The notes under the pieces were generated by a model. It ran no database searches. It was not told the origin of the DNA and was given only the letters and a program-made list of their open reading frames with translations. The position numbers and the translations under genes are program-made. Below, piece by piece: positions 31,125-39,512 of a stretch of DNA of 64,000 nt. Within the stretch, counting starts at the first letter, position 1. Each line of letters starts with the position of its first letter. Source of the stretch: a virus; IMG/VR virus record IMGVR_UViG_3300027800_000347, positions 1-64,000 of that record. The stretch is one strand, 5' to 3'.

Positions 31125-31657
31125 TGCCCATACTCATTGGAGAGGGAAGGATATTTATGGACGGTCAAGAAATAGACCACGGGATACGCAAAGCGATGGA
31201 CGTCAACGGCAAAGAAACAACGATGCTTTGCGCCTGCGGGGACACTCATGGCTTTGCCTGTGGCGGCATCGTGAGAAAGGAGACGCTGGAGAAAGTTTTG
31301 CGCCTTCAGGTATGGCCGCACGCTGGACTGCCGTTCCCTTCCTTGCTCCCGGACATGGACATCGACTTTGGGAGAAACAGGGCCGTGATGGAGAAAGAAA
31401 GCCATGCGCTCATGGAAGAACTCAAGGCGATACGGGCCGAGGCTTTGCGGGCCTCCCGCCGCACGCCATACTTTCACCGCCCCAACACGAACCGCAACAC
31501 GCGCCGCAGGATGATCCTGGCCGAAAAGCGGCGGGAAGAGATCAGGAGGGAAGGCTCGATATTTCGCGAGGGGGAGGCGGCAACCAGGGCCGATCATACA
31601 GGGTTTCTACGGGTGAGCTGCGCCCTCTGGCGTACACGATTTCCCGCACGAATTTGA
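31124..31657 (+). CDS. Hypothetical protein with Cys cluster
   Basis: A 177-aa protein. Its N-terminal half has MLCACGDTHGFACGGIV (Cys/His-rich, about 33-49) and the C-terminal half is a long, Arg/Glu-rich helix, consistent with RNA or DNA binding. It starts at an ATG following GGGGGGAAG and overlaps the upstream stop (TGATG). Confidence 0.5.
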   Translation: MPILIGEGRIFMDGQEIDHGIRKAMDVNGKETTMLCACGDTHGFACGGIVRKETLEKVLRLQVWPHAGLPFPSLLPDMDIDFGRNRAVMEKESHALMEELKAIRAEALRASRRTPYFHRPNTNRNTRRRMILAEKRREEIRREGSIFREGEAATRADHTGFLRVSCALWRTRFPARI

Positions 31658-31682
31658 ACGTAAAACGAGGAGGTGATGACCA

Positions 31683-31835
31683 ATGGCGATTCCGAACAGG
31701 AGAGGTGTGGCGAGGGTGACGGGACAGGCAGCCGCCAGAACGGGTGGCGCCCGTGGCGCGAACCTCGTTCGTGCGACGGCGAAGCGCAGCGGAGGCAGCC
31801 CCACGACCACGAGGGGCAAGAAGTTCCGCCGTTAA
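31683..31835 (+). CDS. 50-aa arginine-rich protein
   Basis: A tiny, extremely basic protein (MAIPNRRGVARVTGQAAART ... RGKKFRR) with one of the strongest ribosome sites in the window (GGAGGTGA). It contains almost no acidic residue, resembling protamine-like or ribosomal-type nucleic-acid binders. Its stop overlaps the end of the convergent PP-loop gene by 4 bp. Confidence 0.55.
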   Translation: MAIPNRRGVARVTGQAAARTGGARGANLVRATAKRSGGSPTTTRGKKFRR

Positions 31836-33217
31836 ACCACAAACGCTTCGAGCTTGGCGTCAGGCCTCGCTTCCGGCCGGTAGAAATATGTGGTCGGCGG
31901 GAGGTCAACGCCAAGCCGGGGCGCAAGATCATGGCCCCAGAGGCGGCCGTTGCAATGCAGATCAAGCCAGCCAGCTTTTTTCAAAAACCGCTCGGCGAGG
32001 GAACCCGAAAGGGGAGTGGCCCTGGGGAACGCCTTGAGCAGCGCCTCGTAGTCCGCGAGGCATTCCGTTTCCGGGTCGCCTGTGGCCTCCAGGTCGGCCA
32101 AGGGATTCGGGGTCTTCACGGGGCGGCCTGCAAGCCTGGAATATTCCAGGCCCGGCACCTTCAGGCCCATCTTTTGAGCCACAAAGCCGCCGTTCAGGAA
32201 CATATCCCCATGGGAAACGAGCTTGAGCGCCCCCAAGAAGTGGTCTTTTTGCGCCCGATCCTCAAACACGATTTCAAATCGGGAGGCATCGGAAAAATAG
32301 ATGGACACCCAAAAAGACGGCTCGGTCATCGAGGCGTCCTTGTTGGCCATTTGCTTGGCCTGGGCATTCAGGCGCGAATAGCGGTCGGCCGTGGGCATGG
32401 CGTTCGCCGCAGCCTTTTTGGGCTGGGGCCTGGAGAACGTGAAGCGTTTTTGCGGCTCGGCCTTTGGCGCATCCATCGCGGCCAGGGACTCGGCCTTGGG
32501 CAGCGCCGCCATGGAGCCGTATCGCTCAATCGCCCGCTCCAGGCGAAAAATCTCCAGATCCATCATCGGGAAAAATTCCAGGCACCGGGCATAGTCCCTG
32601 GGGAAGTGCTTTTTGAGGCCCCACGCATACAGCAGATACAGGCCGTCGAACGTGCGGCCGAAGGCCTTGTACTCCGGGGAAAGTTTTACGTCGTTCGCCT
32701 TGAGGGCGCCGAGGATGTCGGGCTTTTTCCAGTCCCAAATCGGGTAGAAAACCCGGCGCCCATTGTTCCAGGCCCCGTGCTTCTTGATCGCCGATGCGCG
32801 CTGGATCGAGTCGGCCGCACGAACCCCGATGGCGGTCCAGGAGTTTTCCGGGATGCCGGCCGAAATTTCAGCCAACCGGCTCACATCGTCCCAATGAAAC
32901 TGCGGCAGGGCGGCCGCGTGGAGCACCGGATATCTCTCCGGGGCCTGAAAAACCATCCCGTCCAACGCCATGTGCAGCACGGGCGAGGGCAGGCGAACGA
33001 TCCGCGCGCCCATCTTTTTCTCGCAGTAGGCCAGGTATTCCTCAACCACCTCAAGCCCGGGCACCATATAGTAATAATACGGAACGATTTCAAAGTGTTC
33101 CCGAAGCGCAAAAAAGCATCCCCAAGCGTCCTTGCCTCCGGAAAACGAGAGCAGGCACTTCTTTGGGTCCGGGCTATTAGCCCGAACATGCTGGATTATT
33201 GCGTCTAACGATTGCAT
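31832..33217 (-). CDS. PP-loop ATPase / PAPS-reductase-like protein
   Basis: A 461-aa protein on the strand opposite to its neighbours. The N-terminal half (about 1-260) is an adenine-nucleotide alpha-hydrolase of PAPS-reductase type with the PP-loop SFSGGKDAWG (24-33) and a later IGVRAADSIQRA. The C-terminal half (about 310-461) is unrelated and unassigned. Phage and island members of this group (IbrA-like, DndC-like) are linked to sulphur or DNA-modification chemistry; no ParB-like (IbrB) or Dnd partner gene is visible. Placement between lysis and terminase genes suggests cargo. Confidence 0.75.
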   Translation of the reverse strand: MQSLDAIIQHVRANSPDPKKCLLSFSGGKDAWGCFFALREHFEIVPYYYYMVPGLEVVEEYLAYCEKKMGARIVRLPSPVLHMALDGMVFQAPERYPVLHAAALPQFHWDDVSRLAEISAGIPENSWTAIGVRAADSIQRASAIKKHGAWNNGRRVFYPIWDWKKPDILGALKANDVKLSPEYKAFGRTFDGLYLLYAWGLKKHFPRDYARCLEFFPMMDLEIFRLERAIERYGSMAALPKAESLAAMDAPKAEPQKRFTFSRPQPKKAAANAMPTADRYSRLNAQAKQMANKDASMTEPSFWVSIYFSDASRFEIVFEDRAQKDHFLGALKLVSHGDMFLNGGFVAQKMGLKVPGLEYSRLAGRPVKTPNPLADLEATGDPETECLADYEALLKAFPRATPLSGSLAERFLKKAGWLDLHCNGRLWGHDLAPRLGVDLPPTTYFYRPEARPDAKLEAFVV

Positions 33218-33232
33218 AGGCGGTATTTTTAT

Positions 33233-33694
33233 ATGGAAAAAGAAAAAAAGCAAGAAAAAAAGCCAAAGAAAAAGAAAAAAACTAAACGCACTAATCGCGG
33301 TAAGTACAGCCAGTCCAGGGTGATCAAGGCTATCGAAGGGACAGGTGGTATAATAACCGAGATTGCTACGAAGTTGGGTTGTCAACGTGCGACGGTTTAT
33401 GCATACCTTGAAAAATTTCCCAAGGTTAAAAAAGCATACGACGACGAAAGGGACTCCGTAACAGATGTTGCCCGTGGAAACATTGTAGAAGCAATTTTTA
33501 ACGGCGACCTTGAAGTCTCTATGTGGTGGGCGTCAAGGCGTGACCCTGACTTCACGACAAAGCAGCAAATCCAGGCTGATGTCAACAACACTGGCGGCGT
33601 GCTCATGGTTCCGGGCGTCGCCACGGATGCCGACGCATGGAGCAAGGCAGTCCAGGAGCAGCAAGCCGCCATATTGGGAAAGGCGGATGGCTAA
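33233..33694 (+). CDS. Terminase small subunit
   Basis: A 153-aa protein with a Lys-rich N-terminus (MEKEKKQEKKPKKKKKTKR), then a DNA-binding HTH (IEGTGGIITEIATKLGCQRATVYAYLEKFP, about 28-57) and a helical oligomerisation region. It sits directly before the large subunit, which it overlaps by 8 bp. It would recognise the packaging site. The A-runs encoding the Lys tract are potential slippery sites. Confidence 0.8.
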   Translation: MEKEKKQEKKPKKKKKTKRTNRGKYSQSRVIKAIEGTGGIITEIATKLGCQRATVYAYLEKFPKVKKAYDDERDSVTDVARGNIVEAIFNGDLEVSMWWASRRDPDFTTKQQIQADVNNTGGVLMVPGVATDADAWSKAVQEQQAAILGKADG

Positions 33695-35087
33695 GGTCAC
33701 GTGGGCGCCGCAAGCCGGGTCGCAGACGCTCTTCCTGGCCTGCCCGATCTTTGAATGCCTGTACGAAGGCACGCGAGGCCCCGGCAAGACGGACGCCTTA
33801 CTTATGGACTTCGCCCAGCACGTCGGCCAGGGGTTCGGCGCGGCGTGGAGAGGGATTTTGTTCCGCCGGGAGTACAAGGAACTTGCGGACGTTGTAACCA
33901 AGTCGAAGAAGTGGTTTCGCCAGATATTTTCCAAGGCAAGATTCCTTGAGAGCCAGTCTGATTACAAGTGGCGCTTTGCGGATGGCGAAGAACTGCTCTT
34001 TCGCACGGCGAAAGTAAAAGACGACTACTGGAACTACCACGGCCACGAATACCCCTGGATTGGGTGGGAAGAACTTACAAACTGGGCAAGTCCAGGGCTT
34101 TACGAAGATATGACTTCGGTTTGCCGGTCATCGCATCCCGGCGTCCCTCGCAAGTACAGGGCCACGGCCAACCCCTACGGGGCCGGGCATAACTGGGTAA
34201 AAGCCAGATTCATTGACCCTGCGCCGCGAGGGGTTGTTGTCCGGGATGAGCATGGGCGGCCGAGGGTGTGCATCCATGGTTCGATCTGCGAAAACAAGAT
34301 CCTTCTAGCGGCGGACCCGGAATACATCAAAAACATTGAGGCCGTTACGGATGAGAACAAGCGTAAGGCGTGGCTTCACGGGGATTGGAACATCACGGCC
34401 GGAGGCGCGATTGACGACTTGTGGCGCAAATCCGTCCACGAGATTCCGCCGTTTGCGGTCCCAAAGTCCTGGCGCGTGGACAGGTCTTTCGATTGGGGTT
34501 CGAGTCATCCGTTTTCCGTGTGCTGGTGGGCCGAGTCGGATGGAACGGAGGCCACCTTGCGAGACGGAACGAGGAAGTCATGGCCCCGGGGAACCCTCTT
34601 CCTGGTTGCGGAGTATTACGGCTGGAACGGCAAGCCGAACGAGGGATGCCGGATGATCGCCACGGACATCGCCCGGAAGATCGTGGAGGCCGAAAAGGGG
34701 TTCTCGTTCAAGGTCGTCCCTGGCCCGGCGGATGGCGAAATTTTTGAGGCCCAAAATGGCGTCTGCATCGGCGACGACATGGCCCGGGTCGGGGTCCGGT
34801 GGGATCGAGCGGACAAGTCCTCCGGGAGCCGCGTGAATGGGCTTGAGCGGTTCCGGAAATATCTTTCGGACTCGTGCAAGACCCCCATGGAAGAGCCAGG
34901 TTTTTTCGCGTTCGATACATGTCGGCATTTTCTCCGCACGGTCCCGGTCCTGCCCCGCAGCGAAAAGAATTGGGACGACATCGACACTGACGCCGAAGAC
35001 CACATTTACGACGCCACGCGATACCGGATTCTGGAGAAAACCCGCACCTTCAGTTCCCAGCAACAAACCGGGGGGTTCAGGAGATGA
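33687..35087 (+). CDS. Terminase large subunit
   Basis: A 466-aa packaging motor. The ATPase half has a Walker A variant EGTRGPGKTDALL (about 26-38), a Walker B region YPWIGWEEL (about 118-126) and coupling motif (TANPYG). The nuclease half has acidic residues in RSFDWGSSHPFSVCWWA (about 260-276) and a late Asp cluster (DDIDTDAEDHIYDATRY). It translocates DNA into the prohead and cuts concatemers. It overlaps terminase small subunit and portal. Confidence 0.93.
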   Translation: MAKVTWAPQAGSQTLFLACPIFECLYEGTRGPGKTDALLMDFAQHVGQGFGAAWRGILFRREYKELADVVTKSKKWFRQIFSKARFLESQSDYKWRFADGEELLFRTAKVKDDYWNYHGHEYPWIGWEELTNWASPGLYEDMTSVCRSSHPGVPRKYRATANPYGAGHNWVKARFIDPAPRGVVVRDEHGRPRVCIHGSICENKILLAADPEYIKNIEAVTDENKRKAWLHGDWNITAGGAIDDLWRKSVHEIPPFAVPKSWRVDRSFDWGSSHPFSVCWWAESDGTEATLRDGTRKSWPRGTLFLVAEYYGWNGKPNEGCRMIATDIARKIVEAEKGFSFKVVPGPADGEIFEAQNGVCIGDDMARVGVRWDRADKSSGSRVNGLERFRKYLSDSCKTPMEEPGFFAFDTCRHFLRTVPVLPRSEKNWDDIDTDAEDHIYDATRYRILEKTRTFSSQQQTGGFRR

Positions 35088-36634
35088 CCACCATGGCCGA
35101 AATCAAAAAAGTCAACGTCGCCACGCCGCGCGCCGAGGTAGCGGCCTACAGGGATCGCGCCCGGGTCACCAAAGACCTCATGGGCGGGCTCTGTGTCATG
35201 CGCGCCGCCGGGGTCCGGTATCTGCCGAAGTACGACGGCGAGGACGACGCCAAATGGAAAGACCGCGTGCAGGGGGCCACGCTATTCAACGGCTACGAAA
35301 AGACCCTGGCATATCTGGCCGGGCAGGTGTTTTCGCGCGACGTGGCCATGGAGAAGGAAGGGGAGGCCAAGGGTACGGAGTTCGATGCCCTCATGGAAAA
35401 CATCGACGGCGAGGGCAACAACATCACAACGTGGGCGAAGCGGTTTTTCCACGGGTGCCTCAATGACGGTTTCGGCCTGATCCTGGTCGATTCCGAGAGC
35501 GTGAACATGCGCCCCGGGCCGAACGGCACCAGGGAATACCTGTCCAAGGACGATGCCGGGATCGAGGCGTGGAAACCGCTCACGGCCGAGGCAAGCGCCG
35601 TCCTTGGCCTGCGGCCGAAGCTGGTCCGTGTGCTGGCCGAAAACGTCCTGGGCTGGCGCTACGAGGTCCAGGAGGGCAAGAAACGCCTGACGCTGCTGCG
35701 CATCCTGGAAACCTACACCGAACAGGGCGAGTGGGACGCCGGGGACAAGACGCGGCTTCAGGTGCGCGTGCTTCGGCCCGGCGGGTACGAGATTTGGCGC
35801 AAGCAGAACGAGGACAAAGACGAATGGGTCAAGAAAAAGGAGGGCGCCCTTCCTGGCGATGAAATTCCCGGGGCCTTCTACCGGCCCGGCAAACCGCTGG
35901 ATGAAGTGACCTGCGCCCCGGCGCTTGAGGCCCTGGCCGACAAGAATATCGAGCATTGGCAGAAGCAGGCCGAACACAACCAGCTCATGACCTGGGTTCG
36001 CTCCCCGGGCATGTACGCGGCCGGGGCCGGGCCGGATGACAAGGTGCCGTGGGGGCCGGGCACCCTGACGAAGATTTCCGATCCGTCCGGAAGAATCCAG
36101 CCCATCGGCGTTGATGCGCCGTCCGTGGCGGCCTCTCGGCAGGAACTCGAGGATCTGAAGACCGAGATGGCCTTGTTCGGGCTGCAACTGCTTATGCCCC
36201 GCACGGGCGACGTGACGGCCACCGGGTCGGCCTTGTCGTCCGCTGAGTCCGATTCCACGCTAAAGGGGTGGGCACTGGAGCTCAAGGACGCGCTTGAACA
36301 GGCCATGGTATTCATGGGCGTGTTCATGGGCGGCCAAGTCCAGGCCCCGAGCTTGGTGGTGAACACGGAGTTCCGCCCGGCGCTCATGGACGATGCCGTG
36401 GCGCTTCAGGGCCTTTCCGATGACGTGAAAAGCGGCATCATCAGCCGGGAAACCTACCTCAAGGAGAAGAAGCGGCGCGGCATTTTCGCGGATGACTTCG
36501 ACATCGGGAAGGAAAACGAGCGGATTACCAAGGAACAGCGGGCGGGGACATTTCAGGCGGCGGCTACGTCGGCTTTCGGCGGGATGGATCAGCCTCCGGC
36601 GGCGAATCCGGCAAATCAAGGTCAGGCAGCGTAA
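35084..36634 (+). CDS. Portal protein (DUF4055 family)
   Basis: A 516-aa protein between terminase and head morphogenesis genes, with the DUF4055 portal layout: an N-terminal YDGEDDAKWKDRVQGATLFNGYEKTL, central beta region and long C-terminal helical stem (about 350-480), then a Pro/Ala/Gln tail. It forms the DNA entry ring. Start is ATG at 35084 (overlap with terminase stop) or ATG at 35093, which has a better spaced AGGAG. Confidence 0.88.
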   Translation: MTTMAEIKKVNVATPRAEVAAYRDRARVTKDLMGGLCVMRAAGVRYLPKYDGEDDAKWKDRVQGATLFNGYEKTLAYLAGQVFSRDVAMEKEGEAKGTEFDALMENIDGEGNNITTWAKRFFHGCLNDGFGLILVDSESVNMRPGPNGTREYLSKDDAGIEAWKPLTAEASAVLGLRPKLVRVLAENVLGWRYEVQEGKKRLTLLRILETYTEQGEWDAGDKTRLQVRVLRPGGYEIWRKQNEDKDEWVKKKEGALPGDEIPGAFYRPGKPLDEVTCAPALEALADKNIEHWQKQAEHNQLMTWVRSPGMYAAGAGPDDKVPWGPGTLTKISDPSGRIQPIGVDAPSVAASRQELEDLKTEMALFGLQLLMPRTGDVTATGSALSSAESDSTLKGWALELKDALEQAMVFMGVFMGGQVQAPSLVVNTEFRPALMDDAVALQGLSDDVKSGIISRETYLKEKKRRGIFADDFDIGKENERITKEQRAGTFQAAATSAFGGMDQPPAANPANQGQAA

Positions 36635-36857
36635 TGGAGGCGTCCACCTTCGGGCCTTCGACGCCGGGCCTTCCGGCAAGTTCCGGATCGGTCTGCGCGA
36701 CCTCGGATGGCATGTTCTCCATGACCATGAGCCGTCGCCCGAAGGCGGCTTGCGCCCGGCGGCGCGGCGTCATGTGCGTGGAAATGGGCGGCAGCTTGGC
36801 CCATTCGGCGTGTAGGCGGGCAATCTCTTCCGGGTCGGTGATCTTTCCTTCGGCCAT
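36564..36857 (-). CDS. Antisense hypothetical protein at portal end
   Basis: A 97-aa reading on the minus strand that covers the 240-bp gap between portal and head-morphogenesis genes. It has normal protein composition (MAEGKITDPEEIARLHAEW, an acidic Pro-rich tail), unlike the plus-strand frames there. No ribosome site is obvious and its end lies inside the portal gene. A small antisense gene or spurious. Confidence 0.4.
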   Translation of the reverse strand: MAEGKITDPEEIARLHAEWAKLPPISTHMTPRRRAQAAFGRRLMVMENMPSEVAQTDPELAGRPGVEGPKVDASITLPDLDLPDSPPEADPSRRKPT

Positions 36858-36874
36858 GGAGGCGGCATAACACC

Positions 36875-37993
36875 ATGGAAAGGGACTCGCAAGCACTCCT
36901 AGACCTGTACTTTCGCGCCCGGGCCATCGCGTTCCGGTATCGCCTTGACATCTTCGAGGCTTCGGCGCTTGAGCAAATCCTTGCCGCCTTCGACCAGGGC
37001 CGGGCCGAGGTCTTCCGCGAGTTCGCGGCCAAGTTCCAGGGCATGAGCGATTGGAAGGCCGAACGCCTGCAAGCCCTGCTTGAATCCATGGACGATATGA
37101 CCCTAGCGCTGCGGCAAACCTTGTCCGGGCAGTATGTGGCCATGGCCGCCACAGCCGGGGGGCCTGCCCTGGCCGAGGCCGCCGCCATGCTCACCGTGGG
37201 CGGCCTGTCGCATGTGGCGGTCAACGCCGTGGACCTGACGCAAAGCCAGCTTCAGGCGTTTTTCCAGTCCACGCCCTTGAGCGGCAGGCGTATCGACAAA
37301 TGGGTGGACGCCAGCTTTGACGCCACGGTGCAAGCCCAAATCCGGCAGGCCATCAACGTGGGCGTCATCAAGGGCGAGGGCTATCCGGGGCTGGTGAAGC
37401 GCGTGGAGCAGGGCTTCGGTATGGCCCGCAACGAGGCCGTGACCCTGACAAGAACCTTCGTGAGCGCGGCCAACAATGAGGCCCGGAACATGGTTTTCAA
37501 GGCCAACCCGGACGTGGTGAAGGGCTGGAAATGGTTGACCAGCGGCGACAACCTGGTTTGCCCCCGGTGTCTGGCCCTGCACGGCCGCCGGTTCGACGTG
37601 GGCAAGGGGCCGCCTATCCCTTTACATCCCCGGTGCCGCTGCAACCGTGGCCCGGCCACCATCACCATGCGTGAACTCGGCATCCCCATCGATGAGTTTC
37701 AGGGCGAAATGGACAGGTGGGTGGTGCGGGGCAAAAAAGGCGCGGACGGGGAGCTTGTCGTTCGCAACATCGACGCCGGAAACCGAAACGCCGTGGTGCG
37801 CGTCTCCCGGGCCACGGACGCCGATGCGTGGTTTCAAAGTTTGTCCGGTGCCGAGAAGCGGGCTACGACGCTTGGCCCTGGCCGGGTCAAGCTGCTCGAG
37901 GAAGGCAAGATCGGGGTGAAGGATCTTTTGCGAGAGGATTTCACGCAAAGGACGCTTGAAGAACTGCACAGGATTGCGGAGGGGAGATCATGA
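36875..37993 (+). CDS. Head morphogenesis protein (Mu gpF-like minor head protein)
   Basis: A 372-aa protein with a helical N-terminal half and the gpF-type signature: WKWLTSGDNLVCPRCLALHGRRFD ... PLHPRCRC (about 211-252), in which paired Cys and His probably bind zinc. Such minor capsid proteins aid prohead assembly and ejection. The C-terminal 100 residues are an unassigned extra domain. GGAGG lies 12 bases upstream of the start. Confidence 0.9.
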   Translation: MERDSQALLDLYFRARAIAFRYRLDIFEASALEQILAAFDQGRAEVFREFAAKFQGMSDWKAERLQALLESMDDMTLALRQTLSGQYVAMAATAGGPALAEAAAMLTVGGLSHVAVNAVDLTQSQLQAFFQSTPLSGRRIDKWVDASFDATVQAQIRQAINVGVIKGEGYPGLVKRVEQGFGMARNEAVTLTRTFVSAANNEARNMVFKANPDVVKGWKWLTSGDNLVCPRCLALHGRRFDVGKGPPIPLHPRCRCNRGPATITMRELGIPIDEFQGEMDRWVVRGKKGADGELVVRNIDAGNRNAVVRVSRATDADAWFQSLSGAEKRATTLGPGRVKLLEEGKIGVKDLLREDFTQRTLEELHRIAEGRS

Positions 37994-38008
37994 ACCAAGG
38001 GGAACCAC

Positions 38009-38083
38009 ATGCCTGATTCCGGCGACTACGACGTCCCGGCCATGGACGCCGGGCGAGGGGTCGGGGCCGAGGCGCGGGCCTAG
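38009..38083 (+). CDS. 24-aa possible leader-sized gene
   Basis: GGGGAACC precedes an ATG encoding MPDSGDYDVPAMDAGRGVGA and a few further residues. Very short acidic product, ending 3 bp into the convergent XRE gene. May be non-functional. Confidence 0.25.
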   Translation: MPDSGDYDVPAMDAGRGVGAEARA

Positions 38084-38283
38084 TCGTCAAGGAAGAGGTC
38101 TTTTGGGCGAAGATCAAGGGCGCGGGCGATTTTCCTCAATGTCTTTAGGGTGCAGCAATCAATGCCCTCTTCGCCGTTTCGACAGGCGCGAACAAGCGTC
38201 GTTCTCGCCAACCCGGTTTTTCTCTCCATGTCGGACAAGGACAGGCCTTTCACGGCCATGAAGTCGCGGACACGGCTTTGCAT
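38080..38283 (-). CDS. XRE-family regulator next to the repeat arrays
   Basis: A 67-aa single HTH protein: MQSRVRDFMAVKGLSLSDMERKTGLARTTLVRACRNG and a C-terminal helix (LRKIARALDLRPKDLF), a complete XRE domain. It is transcribed away from a consensus promoter (38397-38425) that leads into the repeat array, so it is well placed to control that locus. The start at 38283 is the most compact; upstream in-frame starts exist. Confidence 0.75.
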   Translation of the reverse strand: MQSRVRDFMAVKGLSLSDMERKTGLARTTLVRACRNGEEGIDCCTLKTLRKIARALDLRPKDLFLDD

Positions 38284-38396
38284 CGGTTCCAGGTGGATGA
38301 TTTCCCCGGCCCGGTCAAGGCCGTTTTTATTATTCGTCGCGTGGAGCATGGAGCATAAAAAATCACGCCAGAGAGGAAAAATCAAGCTCGAAGTGG

Positions 38397-38425
38397 TTGA
38401 CGGCAGATAAGCGGTAGTGTAAAAA
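38397..38425 (+). promoter_or_regulatory. Promoter of the TIGR-like array / Tas-like locus
   Basis: TTGACG (38397-38402), 17-bp spacer, TAAAAA (38420-38425). A start near 38432 would put the first recognisable 9-bp repeat (38449) about 17 nt into the transcript. The 113 bp between it and the XRE start also leave room for regulator binding. Confidence 0.6.
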
Positions 38426-38448
38426 GTCATGAACGGCCCGAGGTAGGG

Positions 38449-38655
38449 TGGAACCCAGGATATTCATGCGAGCCATTGGATGGATGAAACCCATATATGC
38501 CGTGCGAGCCACGGTTTCCCTTAATCACAGGCCCGTCGTGCGAGCCAGTTTTGAAGTGAACCCCGGGACCAGAATGCGAGCCAGGTTGCCCATGAAATCC
38601 AAAATAGCATTGCGAGCCACACCACCCTTGAAGCCCACCCCCTTTATGCGCCCCC
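38449..38655 (+). repeat. TIGR-like guide array 1 (18-bp phase, 36-bp unit)
   Basis: Two 9-bp repeats alternate with unique 9-bp spacers in perfect 18-bp phase. Repeat A, TGCGAGCCA, is at 38467, 38503, 38539, 38575 and 38611, with a degenerate last copy TGCGCCCCC at 38647. Repeat B, TGAAACCCA-like, is at 38449, 38485, 38521 (decayed), 38557, 38593 and 38629. Eleven spacers result, e.g. TTGGATGGA, TATATGCCG, GTTTTGAAG. The 36-bp full unit with two short spacers is the TIGR array design. The last copy is followed by the ribosome site of the Tas-like gene. Confidence 0.85.
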
Positions 38656-38671
38656 AAACCCAGGAGGACCA

Positions 38672-39511
38672 ATGAGACCCGACACCCCGGAACGTGAACT
38701 GGCGATTCAGCGGTTGAACAAGTCCATCCGCGACTACGACGCCCTGAACAAAGTCATCACGGGCATGAAGAACCGCCTCCACGCCCTGAACCCGGACGCC
38801 GACCCGAAACACGACCCGTTTTTGAACGGCACAAAGCAGTCCTCCGGGCTTGAACAGATCAAGGCCCGACTGTCCCGGGCCATCGAGAAGGATTTGTTGG
38901 CGTGGCCGATCTACACGGAGTGGATGCAGCACGTTCCCGGCATCGGCCCGGCCATCGCGGGGCGGCTCATCATGTTGTACTACTACAGGTTTACGCCCGT
39001 GTGCGCCTGCGGGGAGGTCCTTGAAAAGAAGGACGGCACTTTCTGGTGCCCGGCGTGCGAGAAGTCGGTCAAGGGCGACGGCGTGACCAAATACCGGATC
39101 GAGCTTCGGGATTTTCCGAACATCTCCAAGTGGTGGGCTTTCATGGGCATGGCTGTCCTGGACGGCAAGAAGCCGCACCGCGAGAAGGGAAAGCAGCAAA
39201 ATTGGTCGAGCGTCGGCCGTGCCACCTGCTACCTCATCGGGGACCAGTTCAACCGCCAGACCACCAAGACCCCCTATGGCGCGTTCCTGCTTGAGCGCAA
39301 GGCCCGTATCGAGCGGCTACAACCCGAGGTCAAGAAGGGGCATCGCCTGAACCGCGCCCGGCATGAGGCGGCGAAACTGTTCCTGGCCCACTTCTGGACT
39401 GTGGCCCGGACGCTGGACGGCCTGACCGTGACGCCTCCCTACGCGGGCACGATCATGGGGCACACCGGGATCGTTGAGCCGTTCCACTTCGGGGTGAAGC
39501 AGGCGGCGTAG
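38672..39511 (+). CDS. Tas-like protein with Nop / IS110-C-terminal-like HhH domain
   Basis: A 279-aa protein between two repeat arrays. After a helical N-terminus (1-80) comes a helix-hairpin-helix HVPGIGPAIAGRLI (87-100), then an inserted zinc ribbon (Cys111, Cys113, Cys126, Cys129), then FPNISKWWAFMGMAV (148-162) and RATCYLIGDQF (183-193), matching the order of elements in the C-terminal domain of IS110 transposases and Nop domains of box C/D RNPs. No RuvC/DEDD or HNH nuclease is seen, so it fits a nuclease-less (TasA-type) RNA-guided DNA-binding protein. CCAGGAGG precedes the ATG. Confidence 0.75.
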   Translation: MRPDTPERELAIQRLNKSIRDYDALNKVITGMKNRLHALNPDADPKHDPFLNGTKQSSGLEQIKARLSRAIEKDLLAWPIYTEWMQHVPGIGPAIAGRLIMLYYYRFTPVCACGEVLEKKDGTFWCPACEKSVKGDGVTKYRIELRDFPNISKWWAFMGMAVLDGKKPHREKGKQQNWSSVGRATCYLIGDQFNRQTTKTPYGAFLLERKARIERLQPEVKKGHRLNRARHEAAKLFLAHFWTVARTLDGLTVTPPYAGTIMGHTGIVEPFHFGVKQAA

Positions 39512-39512
39512 G

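Noticed and set aside
31673-33208. Plus-strand frame of about 510 codons opposite the PP-loop gene
   Set aside because: Mirror frame; the PP-loop motif and domain structure are on the minus strand.
38427-38672. Hexapeptide-repeat proteins read from the arrays (GSHxxxGFH on minus, VRAxxxVNP on plus)
   Set aside because: The 18-bp period keeps several frames open on both strands by itself; no ribosome sites, and spacers vary without codon constraint.
38672-39511. IS110-family transposase
   Set aside because: Only the C-terminal Tnp_20-like part is present. The N-terminal DEDD/RuvC-like catalytic domain is missing and no IS ends are visible; flanking guide-like arrays explain it better.
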